DNA of 64,000 nucleotides from Borrelia hispanica CRI (GTDB lineage Bacteria; Spirochaetota; Spirochaetia; Borreliales; Borreliaceae): NCBI RefSeq assembly GCF_000500065.1, contig NZ_AYOU01000121.1, positions 186,001 to 250,000 of the forward strand, read 5' to 3'. Shown piece by piece: positions 28,970 to 37,680 of this stretch (position 1 is its first letter; each line of letters starts with the position of its first letter). The notes under the pieces were generated by a model. It saw only the letters and a program-made list of their open reading frames with translations, ran no database searches and was not told where the DNA came from. The position numbers and the translations under genes were made by a program.

Positions 28970-29218
28970 ATGAAAGAGTACGGTAATGAAATTGAACTTA
29001 TAGAATTTGTGGTAAAATCTCTTGTGGATAAAAAAGATGAGGTTAAATTGAATGTAGTTGAAGGTGAGAAATCAACTATTTTGGAGTTAAGAGTTTCTGC
29101 AAATGATGTTGGAAAAATAATTGGAAGAAGAGGTCGCATTGCAAGGGCTATTAGGACGCTTCTTAGTGCTTGTGCTGCAAAAACAAATAGGAGAGTTCAG
29201 TTAGAAATTTTGGACTAA
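28970..29218 (+). CDS. khpA: KH-domain RNA-binding protein KhpA
   Basis: A single KH domain of 82 residues with the GxxG loop in VGKIIGRRGRIARAIRTLLSA. Such proteins bind RNA and, in Gram-positive bacteria, pair with KhpB/Jag; the spirochaete role is unknown. GGAGGA precedes the ATG. It sits between rpsP and rimM, the usual place for this family, and is only 3 bases before rimM. It corresponds to BB0696. Confidence 0.93.
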   Translation: MKEYGNEIELIEFVVKSLVDKKDEVKLNVVEGEKSTILELRVSANDVGKIIGRRGRIARAIRTLLSACAAKTNRRVQLEILD

Positions 29219-29221
29219 TTT

Positions 29222-29722
29222 ATGTTTGTAAAAGGCATAATATTATCGTCTTATGGGATTAATGGATATGCTAAGGTTAAAAGCATATCCAATGGTTTTA
29301 GTGATTTTTTTTGTTTAAAAAATAGTAAATTAGTTTTAAAAAAAAATTTTTGTTCTTCAGTTGAAGTTACAGTTGAAGACGTATCTTTAAGGAATAATTC
29401 GTTATTATTAAAGTTTAGAGAATTTAATGCTCCTGAGCCCATTAAAGACTTAATTGGTTTTGAATTATGGGTAAGTGATGAACTTGCATCTAAATTAGAA
29501 AAAGATGAGTATTATTTTAGCGAGCTTATTGGGTATAGAGTAGTTAATGATGGGGTAGAAGTAGGAATTGTTGTATCTTTTTTTGAATCCTCAAAATCAG
29601 TTCTTCTTGAAATTAAGGTTGGAGATAGATTATTTTTTGTTCCTTTTTTAGATGTTTATCTTGGAGATATTAATAGGGAACTTAAAACTATTGAGCTTAA
29701 GGTATTAGAGCTCTTGCAATGA
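29222..29722 (+). CDS. rimM: Ribosome maturation factor RimM
   Basis: RimM binds S19 and helps mature the 30S head. The protein has 166 residues with the N-terminal barrel (KGIILSSYGINGYAKVKS) and the C-terminal PRC barrel (YYFSELIGYRVVNDGVEVG, then FVPFLDVYLGDI). No distinct ribosome-binding site is seen because it starts 3 bases after khpA. It overlaps trmD by 4 bases. The N-terminal domain is more divergent than usual. Confidence 0.92.
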   Translation: MFVKGIILSSYGINGYAKVKSISNGFSDFFCLKNSKLVLKKNFCSSVEVTVEDVSLRNNSLLLKFREFNAPEPIKDLIGFELWVSDELASKLEKDEYYFSELIGYRVVNDGVEVGIVVSFFESSKSVLLEIKVGDRLFFVPFLDVYLGDINRELKTIELKVLELLQ

Positions 29723-30441
29723 GAATTACAATTCTCTCTTTATTTCCTTCAATCATTACTCCATTTTTTGAAAATTCAATAATGAAAAAGGTTGTAGATA
29801 AGGGTATCATAAGTTATGAAGTCATATCTATTCGTGACTTTTCTAAAGATAAAAACAAAAGATGTGATGATGTCCCTTATGGTGGGGGTGCAGGTATGGT
29901 TTTAAAAGTACAACCTATTGTTGATGCTCTTGAATATGTAAATGCAAATTCAAAGACTACGATATTTGTAAGTCCGTCTGGATTGAAGTATACTCAAAAA
30001 TTGGCTTATGACTTGTCAAAGAAGGATGAACTTGTTATAATTTGTGGGAGATATGAAGGGCTTGATCAACGTGTGATTGATTTGTATGTTGATCTTGAAA
30101 TTTCAGTTGGAGATTATGTTTTGTCTTCAGGTGAAGTTGCAGCTCTTGTTATAATAGATAGTGTATATAGATTATTAGATGGTGTAATAAATCCTAGTTC
30201 TTTGTGTGAGGAATCTTTTAGTTTTGAGTCTGGTTTGCTTGAATATCCTCATTATACTAGGCCTTATGAATTTAGGAATTTGAAAGTTCCTGATGTGCTT
30301 TTATCGGGGCATCATGAAGAAATAAAGAAATGGCGATTTATTAAGTCAGTTGAAAAAACTAAAAAAAATAGATTTGATTTGTACCTTAAATATTTGGAAA
30401 TGAGAGGAGAAAAAAATGATGGATTTGATAAGAAAAATTGA
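29719..30441 (+). CDS. trmD: tRNA (guanine-37-N1)-methyltransferase TrmD
   Basis: TrmD methylates G37 next to the anticodon and prevents frameshifting. The 240-residue SPOUT enzyme begins [20 protein letters not shown] and has the trefoil knot regions [15 protein letters not shown] and [16 protein letters not shown], then [12 protein letters not shown]. It starts inside the end of rimM (ATGA) and its last 26 bases overlap rplS. It has the normal length and all conserved residues that I can judge. Confidence 0.97.
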   Translation: MRITILSLFPSIITPFFENSIMKKVVDKGIISYEVISIRDFSKDKNKRCDDVPYGGGAGMVLKVQPIVDALEYVNANSKTTIFVSPSGLKYTQKLAYDLSKKDELVIICGRYEGLDQRVIDLYVDLEISVGDYVLSSGEVAALVIIDSVYRLLDGVINPSSLCEESFSFESGLLEYPHYTRPYEFRNLKVPDVLLSGHHEEIKKWRFIKSVEKTKKNRFDLYLKYLEMRGEKNDGFDKKN

Positions 30442-30781
30442 GGCTAAAGGAAAGAGAACAGAAAGTTTTGATTTTAGGGTAGGAGATACTATACGTGTTA
30501 GTTATAAAATCATAGAAGGAACTAATGAGAGAATTCAAAATTTTGAGGGTCTTGTTATATCTATTCAAAATAAAGGGATAGGTCAAACTTTTTTAGTGAG
30601 AAAAATTTCTTCAGGAATTGGAGTTGAAAAAATTTTTCCTATGCATTCACCTATTATCGAAAAAGTTCAGGTTTTAAAGAGAGGAAAAGTAAGACGAGCT
30701 AAGCTTTATTATATGCGAGATAGAATTGGTAAGGCTGCTATGAAAATAAAAGAACGTCTTGATGTTAAGAAACTTAAATAA
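30416..30781 (+). CDS. rplS: Ribosomal protein L19
   Basis: L19 lies at the 30S-50S interface. The protein has 121 residues with the family segments [46 protein letters not shown] and [16 protein letters not shown]. The ATG (30416, or 30419) overlaps trmD and has AGGAGA just upstream. It is the last gene of the operon; the following 490 bases hold no intact gene and only a weak possible hairpin right after the stop. Confidence 0.97.
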   Translation: MMDLIRKIEAKGKRTESFDFRVGDTIRVSYKIIEGTNERIQNFEGLVISIQNKGIGQTFLVRKISSGIGVEKIFPMHSPIIEKVQVLKRGKVRRAKLYYMRDRIGKAAMKIKERLDVKKLK

Positions 30782-31274
30782 TGATCGTTTGAGGTTAAGA
30801 GTGGTTCTTTTTAAAAGTTGGATTGAAGTGTTTTGCTAAAGTGCTTGCTGTTTTTTATAATTTTCTGTTTAGTGTTAATTATACATTTTTGTTTTGGGAT
30901 TTTTTTTATTTAAAAATGATAAATTTTTATTTTGTTATATAAAAAAGGTAATTTTATTATTCCTATTTCTTTTGGATTGGTAAAAGGTGATATTTTTATT
31001 TTTATAATTTAGAGATTAAAGGTCATTTTAAATGAATTTTTGTTTATTTTTTATTAACAAGAAAAAATAATTTGTGAGTTTGATAAATTTTGCTATAGTT
31101 TTAAATATAAAAATATATTTAGATTTTGATTTAAATGATATTATAGGAGATCCCAAGCCTCTCTTGTTTGTTGTGATGTAAGCTGATAAGATATATTAAA
31201 TTCAGTTTAATAATTTAAAAAATTTTTATTGTGGAATAATGATTGTAAAGTGTCATTGATTTGGGGAGGTATAA
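30782..31274. other. Long AT-rich gap after rplS with one candidate promoter
   Basis: No open frame of convincing quality is seen on either strand. A candidate sigma-70 promoter is TTGTGA (31072-31077), a 16-base spacer and TATAGT (31094-31099), which would transcribe rightwards through the decayed gene toward the zinc-finger-like gene and coaD. The segment 31143-31190 is less AT-rich than its surroundings, but I could not fold it into a known RNA. Confidence 0.4.
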
Positions 31275-31624
31275 ATGTAAAAAAATAGCTTTTTATTAAT
31301 TAAATATGATACGAAGTTTCCAAATTCTTTTGTTTTAATTAATGCCATGGGAAAATTTTATATAGAAGAGAAAACTTGCTAAGTGTGAGATAATTTTGTT
31401 GTAGGGAATTAATATTTATTTTAAAGTTTAGTGGAAGAATGTTAAGTTATGAATAATAGGCAAATTAAGACTCAATACAAGACTTTGATATTAAATTATT
31501 TTGTTACTAGAAAAAAATTGATAAGTATGCTAAATATAGCATTGAATTATATAGTTTTAATGATTAACATCATTTGGAATATTTGTTTGATATTCTTAAA
31601 GAGAAATATTACTCGTTTGTTTGA
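31275..31624 (+). pseudogene. Decayed protein gene with stop at codon 2 and frameshifts
   Basis: A strong ribosome-binding site GGGGAGG (31263-31269) lies 5 bases before ATG (31275), but the next codon is TAA. The same frame then stays open for 33 protein-like codons (KNSFLLIKYDTKFPNS, then FVLINAMGKFYIEEK) to a TAA at 31380. Protein-like sequence continues in other frames: KCEIILL and GINIYFKV, then in the third frame KKIDKYAKYSIELYSFND (31511-31564) and HHLEYLFDILKEKYYSFV (31568-31621), separated by stops at 31508 and 31565. This looks like a former gene of about 115 codons. I do not recognise the family. From memory, B. burgdorferi has an extra unnamed gene (about BB0700) here. Confidence 0.55.
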
Positions 31625-31645
31625 CATTGATTGAAGGAGTTAATA

Positions 31646-32191
31646 TTGAGGATGGGTAGAAGTAAGACCAGTGGGAATGATTTAGAGAGAGGAAGTAAAT
31701 TTCCTTATTGGAAAATTAGAAAAGCACGATCTGAACTTAAGAAACAAAGTGCTTCTGTTTTAAGTAATAGTACTAACAATAATAAATCTGTGGGTTTTAA
31801 TTCTAATGGACATAAAAATTATAAAGGTGATAGACAAAAAGGATTGGGAAAAGATCAAAGATCGCGCATAAAATTTAAAAAAATATGTCCTATTTGTGAT
31901 AAGCAAATTAAAGATATTCTTTCTTGTATGTCCATGAAGTTTGATGGCGAAGATAAGCCTATACATTTTGATTGTGCTATTGATAGGTTGAAATCTGAAA
32001 GTCAGCTTTTAAAAAATGAAAGTTTGGTATATAAAGGTGTTGGCAAGTTTTTTGTTGTTGATAGGTCTGTTAGGGGAAATAATTTGTCTTTTAAAATCGT
32101 TAAGGAGATTGATTTTGAAAATTTAGAGAGTCGTCCTGATTGGCGACAAAAAATTCTTAATGATATGAATAAAGGATTTAAATTATATTAG
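31646..32191 (+). CDS. Unknown basic protein with Cys/His zinc-site-like motif
   Basis: The function is unknown. The start is taken as TTG at 31646 (AAGGAG six bases upstream) or ATG at 31652; a TTG at 31631 is in frame but precedes the ribosome-binding site. About 181 residues: the first 75 are basic and low-complexity ([19 protein letters not shown], many Lys, Ser, Asn), then [20 protein letters not shown] and [11 protein letters not shown] give CxxC plus His and Cys, a probable zinc site, and the end [12 protein letters not shown] is beta-like. The layout suggests a small nucleic-acid-binding protein (inference). It is 2 bases from coaD. It corresponds to about BB0701. Confidence 0.8.
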   Translation: MRMGRSKTSGNDLERGSKFPYWKIRKARSELKKQSASVLSNSTNNNKSVGFNSNGHKNYKGDRQKGLGKDQRSRIKFKKICPICDKQIKDILSCMSMKFDGEDKPIHFDCAIDRLKSESQLLKNESLVYKGVGKFFVVDRSVRGNNLSFKIVKEIDFENLESRPDWRQKILNDMNKGFKLY

Positions 32192-32193
32192 TT

Positions 32194-32691
32194 ATGAGAG
32201 CAGCATTATTTCCTGGTTCATTTGATCCTATTACATGGGGACATATTGATTTAGTAAAAAGAGCTTCGTTAATTTTTGATAGAGTAATTGTTCTTGTTGC
32301 TAATAATAGTAATAAGAGTTATTTGCTTAGTGATATTGAAAGATATGAACTTACTTTTGAGGTTATTATGTCTTTAGGATGGACAAAAATTTTTGTGGAT
32401 AAATATGATGGAGTTGTTTTAGATTATGCTTTAAAGAATAATATTGGTTTTATTGTAAGAGGTGTTAGAGCGTTTCATGATTTTGAATTTGAATTTGAGA
32501 GATATGTTGTTAACAATAAGCTGAATTCTTCAATAGATACAGTATTTTTACCAAGTAGTGATAAATATTTATTCGTAAGATCAGATCTTGTTAAGGAATT
32601 GATAAAAAATAAGAATTTTAATCTTTCAAACTTTATTCCGGAGTTGGTACAAAAAAAGTTGAAATCTAAATTTATTGACAAATTATCTTGA
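32194..32691 (+). CDS. coaD: Phosphopantetheine adenylyltransferase
   Basis: CoaD makes dephospho-CoA from 4'-phosphopantetheine and ATP, the next to last step of CoA synthesis. The 165-residue protein begins with [20 protein letters not shown], including the TxGH-type nucleotidyl transfer motif (here TWGH), has [15 protein letters not shown] and the C-terminal region [16 protein letters not shown], where many species have SS-x-x-RE. CoA is the main thiol in Borrelia, and CoA disulfide reductase is encoded at 59216-60547. It corresponds to BB0702. Confidence 0.95.
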   Translation: MRAALFPGSFDPITWGHIDLVKRASLIFDRVIVLVANNSNKSYLLSDIERYELTFEVIMSLGWTKIFVDKYDGVVLDYALKNNIGFIVRGVRAFHDFEFEFERYVVNNKLNSSIDTVFLPSSDKYLFVRSDLVKELIKNKNFNLSNFIPELVQKKLKSKFIDKLS

Positions 32692-32704
32692 TAATATATA
32701 TATT
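32675..32704 (+). promoter_or_regulatory. Promoter of rpmF-acpP-rnc
   Basis: TTGACA (32675-32680), an 18-base spacer and TATATT (32699-32704) form a good sigma-70 promoter inside the end of coaD. Transcription would start near 32711, about 30 bases before rpmF. Confidence 0.65.
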
Positions 32705-32742
32705 ATTAAGATACGTTTGTTTATGTTTAAGGAGACAAAGAT

Positions 32743-32925
32743 ATGGCTGTTCCAAAATTTAAGCCTTCAAAGTCTAGAAGTAGGACGAGGCGCAGTATAA
32801 ATATGAGGAAAAAAATTCCTCAATTTCAGGAATGTTCAAATTGCGGTAACCTTGCAATAAGGCATAGAATATGCGCAAAGTGTGGTTATTATCGAAATAG
32901 TCAATATTTAGAATTAGGATTATAG
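32743..32925 (+). CDS. rpmF: Ribosomal protein L32, zinc-binding form
   Basis: The 60-residue protein begins [18 protein letters not shown], the L32 signature, and keeps both Cys pairs (CSNCGNL and CAKCGYY), so it is the zinc form. AAGGAGA precedes the ATG. It is followed directly by acpP, a frequent pairing of ribosomal protein and fatty acid/lipid genes in bacteria. A promoter at 32675-32704 lies just upstream. Confidence 0.96.
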   Translation: MAVPKFKPSKSRSRTRRSINMRKKIPQFQECSNCGNLAIRHRICAKCGYYRNSQYLELGL

Positions 32926-32947
32926 TTTGAACGAGGAATGTTTGTTT

Positions 32948-33190
32948 ATGGATCAAAATGAGATTTTTAAAAAGGTTAGGTCTATTATATCCGAGCAGCT
33001 TGACAAGAAAGAAGATGAGATTACTATGGAATCTAGGTTTGTTGAAGATCTTGGTGCAGACAGTCTAGATATTTATGAGCTTTTATATTTACTTGAAGAA
33101 GCATTTGATGATAAAATTCCAGAAAATGAAGCTAGCGAGTTTGAGACTATAGGTGATGTTGTTGCTTTTATTGAAAAGAAGAAGGGTTAA
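32948..33190 (+). CDS. acpP: Acyl carrier protein
   Basis: An 80-residue acidic carrier protein with the phosphopantetheine site Ser39 in [11 protein letters not shown]. Borrelia lacks full fatty acid synthesis, so the role is probably in phospholipid or other acyl transfer; this is known biology rather than seen here. The ATG at 32948 is chosen over TTG at 32927, because [14 protein letters not shown] is the normal ACP start and GAGGA lies upstream. It is followed by rnc after 5 bases. It corresponds to BB0704. Confidence 0.95.
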   Translation: MDQNEIFKKVRSIISEQLDKKEDEITMESRFVEDLGADSLDIYELLYLLEEAFDDKIPENEASEFETIGDVVAFIEKKKG

Positions 33191-33195
33191 CTGTA

Positions 33196-33927
33196 ATGGG
33201 TTCTTCAGTAGTGAAGTTGGATGTGGATCGAAAACAAAAGTTAAATGAGTTTTTAATGGGTTTGCATATTGATTTTAATGACATTTATTTGTTAAATATG
33301 TCTTTAAGTCATTCATCATATGCAAATGAATTTGATCAGAAATATGCTAATAATGAGAGATTGGAGTTTTTAGGAGATTCTGTTCTTAATCTTATTATTA
33401 CAGATTATTTGTATAAATTTTATCCTGATAAGAGTGAAGGTGAGCTTAGTAAAGCTAGGTCTTATATTGTTAGTGAAGATTCTCTCTCTAGTATTGCTAG
33501 AGAACTTAATCTTGGTAATTATATTTTACTTGGTAGAGGTGAAGAAAATAATGATGGACGTAATAAGAAAGGCATTCTTGCAGATGCTATTGAAGCTTTT
33601 GTAGGTGCACTTTATCTTGATGGGGGCTTTTCAAAAGCCTCTACTTTTGTGGTAGAACTTTTTGAAGTACATATAAGGTTAATGTTTAATCGTGGTGATT
33701 TTAAAGATTATAAAAGTTTATTGCAAGAATATGTTCAAAAAAAATATAAAATTTCACCAAGTTATAAATTGGCTAAAGAGTTAGGTCCTGATCATAATAA
33801 GATTTTTTGTGTTGAACTTTATGTTAATGATAAATTTGTATCTAATGGAAAAGGAAAGTCTAAAAAAGAGGCTGAGATGATAGCAGCTGAAATGGCACTT
33901 AAAAATATTGTGAATATTGATCTTTAA
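33196..33927 (+). CDS. rnc: Ribonuclease III
   Basis: RNase III cuts double-stranded RNA in rRNA maturation and mRNA decay. The 243-residue protein has the catalytic signature [20 protein letters not shown], the second acidic site in [14 protein letters not shown], and a C-terminal double-strand RNA-binding domain ([11 protein letters not shown] to [16 protein letters not shown]). Its last 29 bases overlap the convergent CCA/poly(A) polymerase gene, so the two mRNAs would be complementary at their 3' ends. It corresponds to BB0705. Confidence 0.96.
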   Translation: MGSSVVKLDVDRKQKLNEFLMGLHIDFNDIYLLNMSLSHSSYANEFDQKYANNERLEFLGDSVLNLIITDYLYKFYPDKSEGELSKARSYIVSEDSLSSIARELNLGNYILLGRGEENNDGRNKKGILADAIEAFVGALYLDGGFSKASTFVVELFEVHIRLMFNRGDFKDYKSLLQEYVQKKYKISPSYKLAKELGPDHNKIFCVELYVNDKFVSNGKGKSKKEAEMIAAEMALKNIVNIDL

Positions 33928-35122
33928 TTTTTTGAAGCAAAATTTCTTTCTTGTTTAATTTAGGCTCTATTAATACTTCATTAAGTAGATGATTGAGAAT
34001 TTTACCAGTATTTTTGTTGGTTCTTAATTGGAACTTTTTAACATCGTTGCCATTTATTTGCAATTCTTTTAAAGATAACGGATCTCTTAATAGCTTATTG
34101 TTTTTAATCTTGTTTTTTATTAATTTAAACTTATTGTTTTTTCCTTTAAGAGCTTTATATATGTCAAGTGTTTCTTTATAATTTTCTCTGGTAGTTTTGC
34201 TTAAAAAAATTCTAATATGATGTAATTTTTTGGGATTTAATGTATGAATTGTGTTGATAGTTGTTTTATATAATAATATTAGTTTAATGTCTTTGTTTGA
34301 AAACTTGAGTAATTTTAAGTTTTGTTTTAAATTTGATATGTCTTGTTTTATAGTAAAAATAACTATTGCTTTTAAATAAAATTTATTTCTATGTAAAAGA
34401 GTAATTTTTTTTATTAATTTTTTGTTTATTTCTATGTTAAAAAAATATTTAAAAAAGTTTATTTTTTGTAAATATTTAATTCCCTTTGTTGGATTTTCTC
34501 CATCTAAAAGTTTAATAAATTCATTATTAATTCTTTCTTTTGATAGAAATAAAATATTGTTTTTTTTGTATTTCATGGAAATTAATGTATTTTTCTCAAT
34601 TGTAAAATTAAGTGTGGATGCAAATCTTGCAGCTCTAAGGATTCTAAGAGCATCTTCTTCAAATCGTTTGTTTGGATCCCCTATACATTTTATTATCTTT
34701 TTATTAAGATCTTGTTGTCCATTGTAGTAATCTATTATTTCGAAGTTAAGTGTATGCATTGCGATTGCATTTATTGTGAAGTCTCGTCTTTTTAAGTCTT
34801 CCTTTAAATTTTTTGTAAATTTTATTTGCTTAGGAGATCGTTTATTGTCATAATCTATGTCTATTCTATAAGTTGTGATTTCAAAGATTTTTTTATTAAA
34901 GATTATACTTATTGTTCCATGTTTTATTCCTGTTTGTATATTTTTTGGAAATAATTTCATTATTTCTTTTGGAGTTGCATTTGTTGTAAAATCAAAATCA
35001 TAAGGTATCTTTTTAAGAAGTAAGTCTCTTAATGCGCCTCCTACAAGGAAAAATTCATAGTTATGGTTATTAAAGATTTGACTAATTTTTATTATATCTT
35101 TAGTGTTATTACCTAGATTCAT
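33899..35122 (-). CDS. CCA-adding enzyme / poly(A) polymerase family nucleotidyltransferase
   Basis: A class II nucleotidyltransferase of 407 residues. The active site is [13 protein letters not shown] followed by [10 protein letters not shown] (DxD), then the third region [11 protein letters not shown] and the nucleotide-selecting segment [17 protein letters not shown], as in CCA-adding enzymes. Since none of the three tRNAs here has an encoded CCA, CCA addition is the likely role; poly(A) polymerase is the alternative. Start: ATG at 35122, four bases after a predicted transcription start (see the promoter), so the mRNA may be leaderless. A longer reading begins at 35197 but has no ribosome-binding site. 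It corresponds to BB0706. Confidence 0.88.
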   Translation of the reverse strand: MNLGNNTKDIIKISQIFNNHNYEFFLVGGALRDLLLKKIPYDFDFTTNATPKEIMKLFPKNIQTGIKHGTISIIFNKKIFEITTYRIDIDYDNKRSPKQIKFTKNLKEDLKRRDFTINAIAMHTLNFEIIDYYNGQQDLNKKIIKCIGDPNKRFEEDALRILRAARFASTLNFTIEKNTLISMKYKKNNILFLSKERINNEFIKLLDGENPTKGIKYLQKINFFKYFFNIEINKKLIKKITLLHRNKFYLKAIVIFTIKQDISNLKQNLKLLKFSNKDIKLILLYKTTINTIHTLNPKKLHHIRIFLSKTTRENYKETLDIYKALKGKNNKFKLIKNKIKNNKLLRDPLSLKELQINGNDVKKFQLRTNKNTGKILNHLLNEVLIEPKLNKKEILLQKIKDQYSQYF

Positions 35123-35132
35123 ATAGAAATAT

Positions 35133-35160
35133 ATTATAGTTGAAATACTATTTTTTCTAA
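35133..35160 (-). promoter_or_regulatory. Promoter immediately before the CCA/poly(A) polymerase start
   Basis: Minus strand: TTAGAA (35160-35155), a 16-base spacer and a perfect TATAAT (35138-35133). Transcription would begin near 35126, only a few bases before the ATG at 35122, implying a leaderless or near-leaderless mRNA. This supports 35122 over 35197 as start. Confidence 0.45.
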
Positions 35161-35245
35161 GGTTAAGATAAGGTTTTAGTTTATTCTTAAATATCATAAA
35201 ATAATATTTGTTCGATTTATATTAAATATTTATAAATGGGGTTTT

Positions 35246-37015
35246 ATGGACAAGAGTAATGTTAGTGTATATGATTCTATTGATAAGCTTTCAAAAGATT
35301 CAAGGGCTAAATTGATAAGAGAAATTAAAAAAAATTTAAGTTTAAATTCTTCGGTATTATCTTTAAATAGTTCTAATTATTTGGATTCAGATTCTGCTGT
35401 TCAAGTTGATGATTTTCTCTCTAAAAAATTTATGGAAGAATCTTTTTGGATAAGGATATGGATATATATTTTAAGTTTTTTTCAGAGAGATCGGACCAAA
35501 GAAGATGTGTATAAAATATATCTTCTCAAAAACTTAGAAAGGCGTGTTAATAGTATGTACAAAAATTCTGTAATAGATTTTAGAAAAGGTTATTTACGAG
35601 TAGGTTTTGTGGAAATGTTTTTTGAGTTTTATTGTCATTTGATAAAACTTAAAGGATATTTTAGGATGCTAGAGTCAGATAATATTGTTGAACAGGCAAT
35701 GTTTGAGATTATTCAAGGTAAAATACCTAACTCTAAAAGCAAGATGGAAGATTTTTTAGAACCTGAAGAATATGAGCAATTTGTAAAAAAAGATAAAAGT
35801 CAAAAAGAGTTGGACGAGATTATTAAGATAAAGATTAATAATTATATTAATGCAATACCTTCGCAAATTTATGTGGTTGTAGAAGAGATGTTTGAATTTT
35901 TTTATATTTTAAATAGTGTTGCATTTTTTCCTTATAAATCTTTTTTTTCTTTCTTTGATATTGAACTTTTAGATGATAAGGATAATTTTGATATTGCTGA
36001 TCTTGATAGGACAATTAGTACTAGCTTTGAGAGTGTTGATAAATATTTTAAGTGTTTTTGTGAGATTGTGCATACGTTAAGAGACATTGTAATAAATGAA
36101 GAGGTGTTAAAAATTATTATTAAGAATTATTTTTTGATAGTAAAATCAAATGAAAATGAGATTTTAAATGAAGAGAACCTTTTGAATGTCGATTCTATAT
36201 TTAAGAATATGTTGGGTATTATGATGAAACTTATTAATTTGTCAAAAACCTTGCCTTATTTAGATGTTTTCAAAATTTATTATGAAAATCCGTTGTTAAC
36301 ACCAAAGAAATATATTCCTTGTTTTGATGTTCGAAGTTTTTATGAAAATATTTTATTTTTAAATGTTAGTGAACAACTTGTTGAGAATTATTCTAAATCC
36401 GTTACATCTATGGCAACTAAGGAACTTAAAAGTTTAATTAAAAATTATAATGTTATTATGAATTTAGATAAGATAATTTTTAAGGGACTAGATCTTGACT
36501 ATTCATTTTTTAAAAAACTTTACTTTATGAATGAATTTTTTAAATGTATTTATGATGTGAGGATGATGGAAGTTCTTAAAACTGTAAACAATGTAGTACT
36601 TGCTCATAATACTGATTTGAGAAGTTTGTATATTAAGCTTGAGAGAGATATTAATGTATTGAGAAAAGAAATTTATGATTTGTATTTTGAGCTTAATTAT
36701 CGAAATGGAGAGTATGAAAGTTATAATAGCGAAGAGTATAGCAGTGATGATTCTTATCGAGATAAAACTTTGGAGTGGTGTTTAAGGGAGGTTGAAACGA
36801 TTAAAAGGTTAGTTTTTAAGTTTATATGTTGTTTTGTTGATCTTAAGGAAAAATATATTGCTCTTTTGGACAATAATAATGCTTTTATACAAAGTGCTCT
36901 TAATATATTTAATAAAGTATCAACAGAAGATAATGTTAAAATCAGTTTAAGTTATGTTATTGATAATAAGTTGCTTATCGTTAAGCAAGCTCTTTTTGTG
37001 CTTGAAAATTTATAG
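35246..37015 (+). CDS. Unknown large helical protein
   Basis: I do not recognise this 589-residue protein. It is predicted to be almost all helical, with acidic and Lys-rich stretches and no signal peptide; one hydrophobic patch (FWIRIWIYILSFF, about 67-80) could touch the membrane. Aromatic residues are abundant. No nucleotide-binding or metal motif is visible. A GGGG run four bases before the ATG is the only ribosome-binding site. It is 6 bases from the next small membrane-protein gene, so the two form a unit. A TTGTTC-17-TATAAA promoter (35208-35236) would leave almost no leader. It corresponds to about BB0707. Confidence 0.8.
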   Translation: MDKSNVSVYDSIDKLSKDSRAKLIREIKKNLSLNSSVLSLNSSNYLDSDSAVQVDDFLSKKFMEESFWIRIWIYILSFFQRDRTKEDVYKIYLLKNLERRVNSMYKNSVIDFRKGYLRVGFVEMFFEFYCHLIKLKGYFRMLESDNIVEQAMFEIIQGKIPNSKSKMEDFLEPEEYEQFVKKDKSQKELDEIIKIKINNYINAIPSQIYVVVEEMFEFFYILNSVAFFPYKSFFSFFDIELLDDKDNFDIADLDRTISTSFESVDKYFKCFCEIVHTLRDIVINEEVLKIIIKNYFLIVKSNENEILNEENLLNVDSIFKNMLGIMMKLINLSKTLPYLDVFKIYYENPLLTPKKYIPCFDVRSFYENILFLNVSEQLVENYSKSVTSMATKELKSLIKNYNVIMNLDKIIFKGLDLDYSFFKKLYFMNEFFKCIYDVRMMEVLKTVNNVVLAHNTDLRSLYIKLERDINVLRKEIYDLYFELNYRNGEYESYNSEEYSSDDSYRDKTLEWCLREVETIKRLVFKFICCFVDLKEKYIALLDNNNAFIQSALNIFNKVSTEDNVKISLSYVIDNKLLIVKQALFVLENL

Positions 37016-37021
37016 TTTATT

Positions 37022-37342
37022 ATGAAAAATTATAAATCAAATGATTTGATGAAATTATCTTCAATTCTTATTAGGGTTTTGGTGATAGTTTTATTTCTTA
37101 ATTCTATACTTAGTTTTTTTATGTTTTTAGCAGGTGCTTATAATGTTTTTATGCATTCTTTTCAAAAATTTTCTCTTGAATTTACAATTGTATTAAGTTC
37201 TGTTTCTTTTGGTCTTGAGATTACCCGCGCGATATTTTTTTATGTATTTAGAGGACGAAAAATTAAACATTTTGTTATTTTGATTTTGAGTTTTGTTATT
37301 TGTTTTTTTGCTTTTTTTATAAAAGTTTTTCTTGATAGGTAG
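37022..37342 (+). CDS. Unknown small membrane protein
   Basis: A 106-residue protein with three hydrophobic helices at about 14-37, 52-70 and 84-102, separated by short loops with a basic one (FRGRKIKH) between the last two. No family recognised. It follows the large helical protein by 6 bases and precedes a tRNA pair. It may be a membrane partner of that protein (inference from spacing only). It corresponds to about BB0708. Confidence 0.75.
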   Translation: MKNYKSNDLMKLSSILIRVLVIVLFLNSILSFFMFLAGAYNVFMHSFQKFSLEFTIVLSSVSFGLEITRAIFFYVFRGRKIKHFVILILSFVICFFAFFIKVFLDR

Positions 37343-37364
37343 TTAATTTATTTTAAACTTACTA

Positions 37365-37393
37365 TTGACTAATGTATTTTATTTTTATAAACT
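37365..37393 (+). promoter_or_regulatory. Promoter of the tRNA-Thr/tRNA-Tyr pair
   Basis: TTGACT (37365-37370), 17 bases and TAAACT (37388-37393), or TATAAA (37386-37391) at a 15-base spacing. Transcription would start 10-15 bases before tRNA-Thr. Confidence 0.6.
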
Positions 37394-37411
37394 AACCATT
37401 AGCTTTATTAT

Positions 37412-37486
37412 GCCGACTTAGCTCAGTTGGTCCAGAGCTGCGGTCTTGTAAACCGCAGGTCGTCGGTTCGAATCCGACAGTCGGCT
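37412..37486 (+). tRNA. tRNA-Thr (anticodon UGU)
   Basis: Acceptor GCCGACT pairs with AGTCGGC; the D arm is AGCTCAGTTGGTCCAGAGC; the anticodon stem GCGGT/ACCGC encloses CTTGTAA (anticodon TGT); the T arm is GTCGGTTCGAATCCGAC. The discriminator is T and no CCA is encoded. It lies 4 bases before tRNA-Tyr, so the two are processed from one transcript. Confidence 0.95.
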
Positions 37487-37490
37487 TTAT

Positions 37491-37572
37491 GGGGCGGTAC
37501 CGAAGTGGTTAACCGGGGCAGACTGTAAATCTGTTGGCTTTGCCTACGTGGGTTCGAATCCCACCCTCCCCA
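37491..37572 (+). tRNA. tRNA-Tyr (anticodon GUA)
   Basis: Anticodon stem GCAGA/TCTGT encloses CTGTAAA (anticodon GTA), followed by the long variable arm expected for tRNA-Tyr (about TGGCTTTGCCTAC) and the T arm GTGGGTTCGAATCCCAC. The acceptor GGGGCGG pairs with CCTCCCC except for a C-T mismatch at the fifth pair (37495 with 37567). The discriminator is A and no CCA is encoded. Confidence 0.93.
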
Positions 37573-37680
37573 CTTTAAAGGTTATATGATTTGTCTAAAT
37601 GTTTTGGGAGGTCTTGTTTTGTCATTTAAAGTATGGCTTTAATGTTAAGGTTAATGCAACTTGAAGTATTTTGATATTCA

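Noticed and set aside
30782-30830. Intrinsic terminator after rplS
   Set aside because: Only a 4-5 base stem before TTTTT (near 30801-30815) can be formed; too weak to call.
31141-31200. Possible small RNA (6S, SRP or tmRNA)
   Set aside because: The less AT-rich stretch does not fold into a long stem, SRP hairpin or tRNA-like end that I can recognise.
31449-31634. Open frame of 61 codons just before the zinc-site gene
   Set aside because: It has no ribosome-binding site and a different frame over the same bases gives more protein-like sequence (KKIDKYAKYSIELYSFND). I treat it as chance within a decayed gene.
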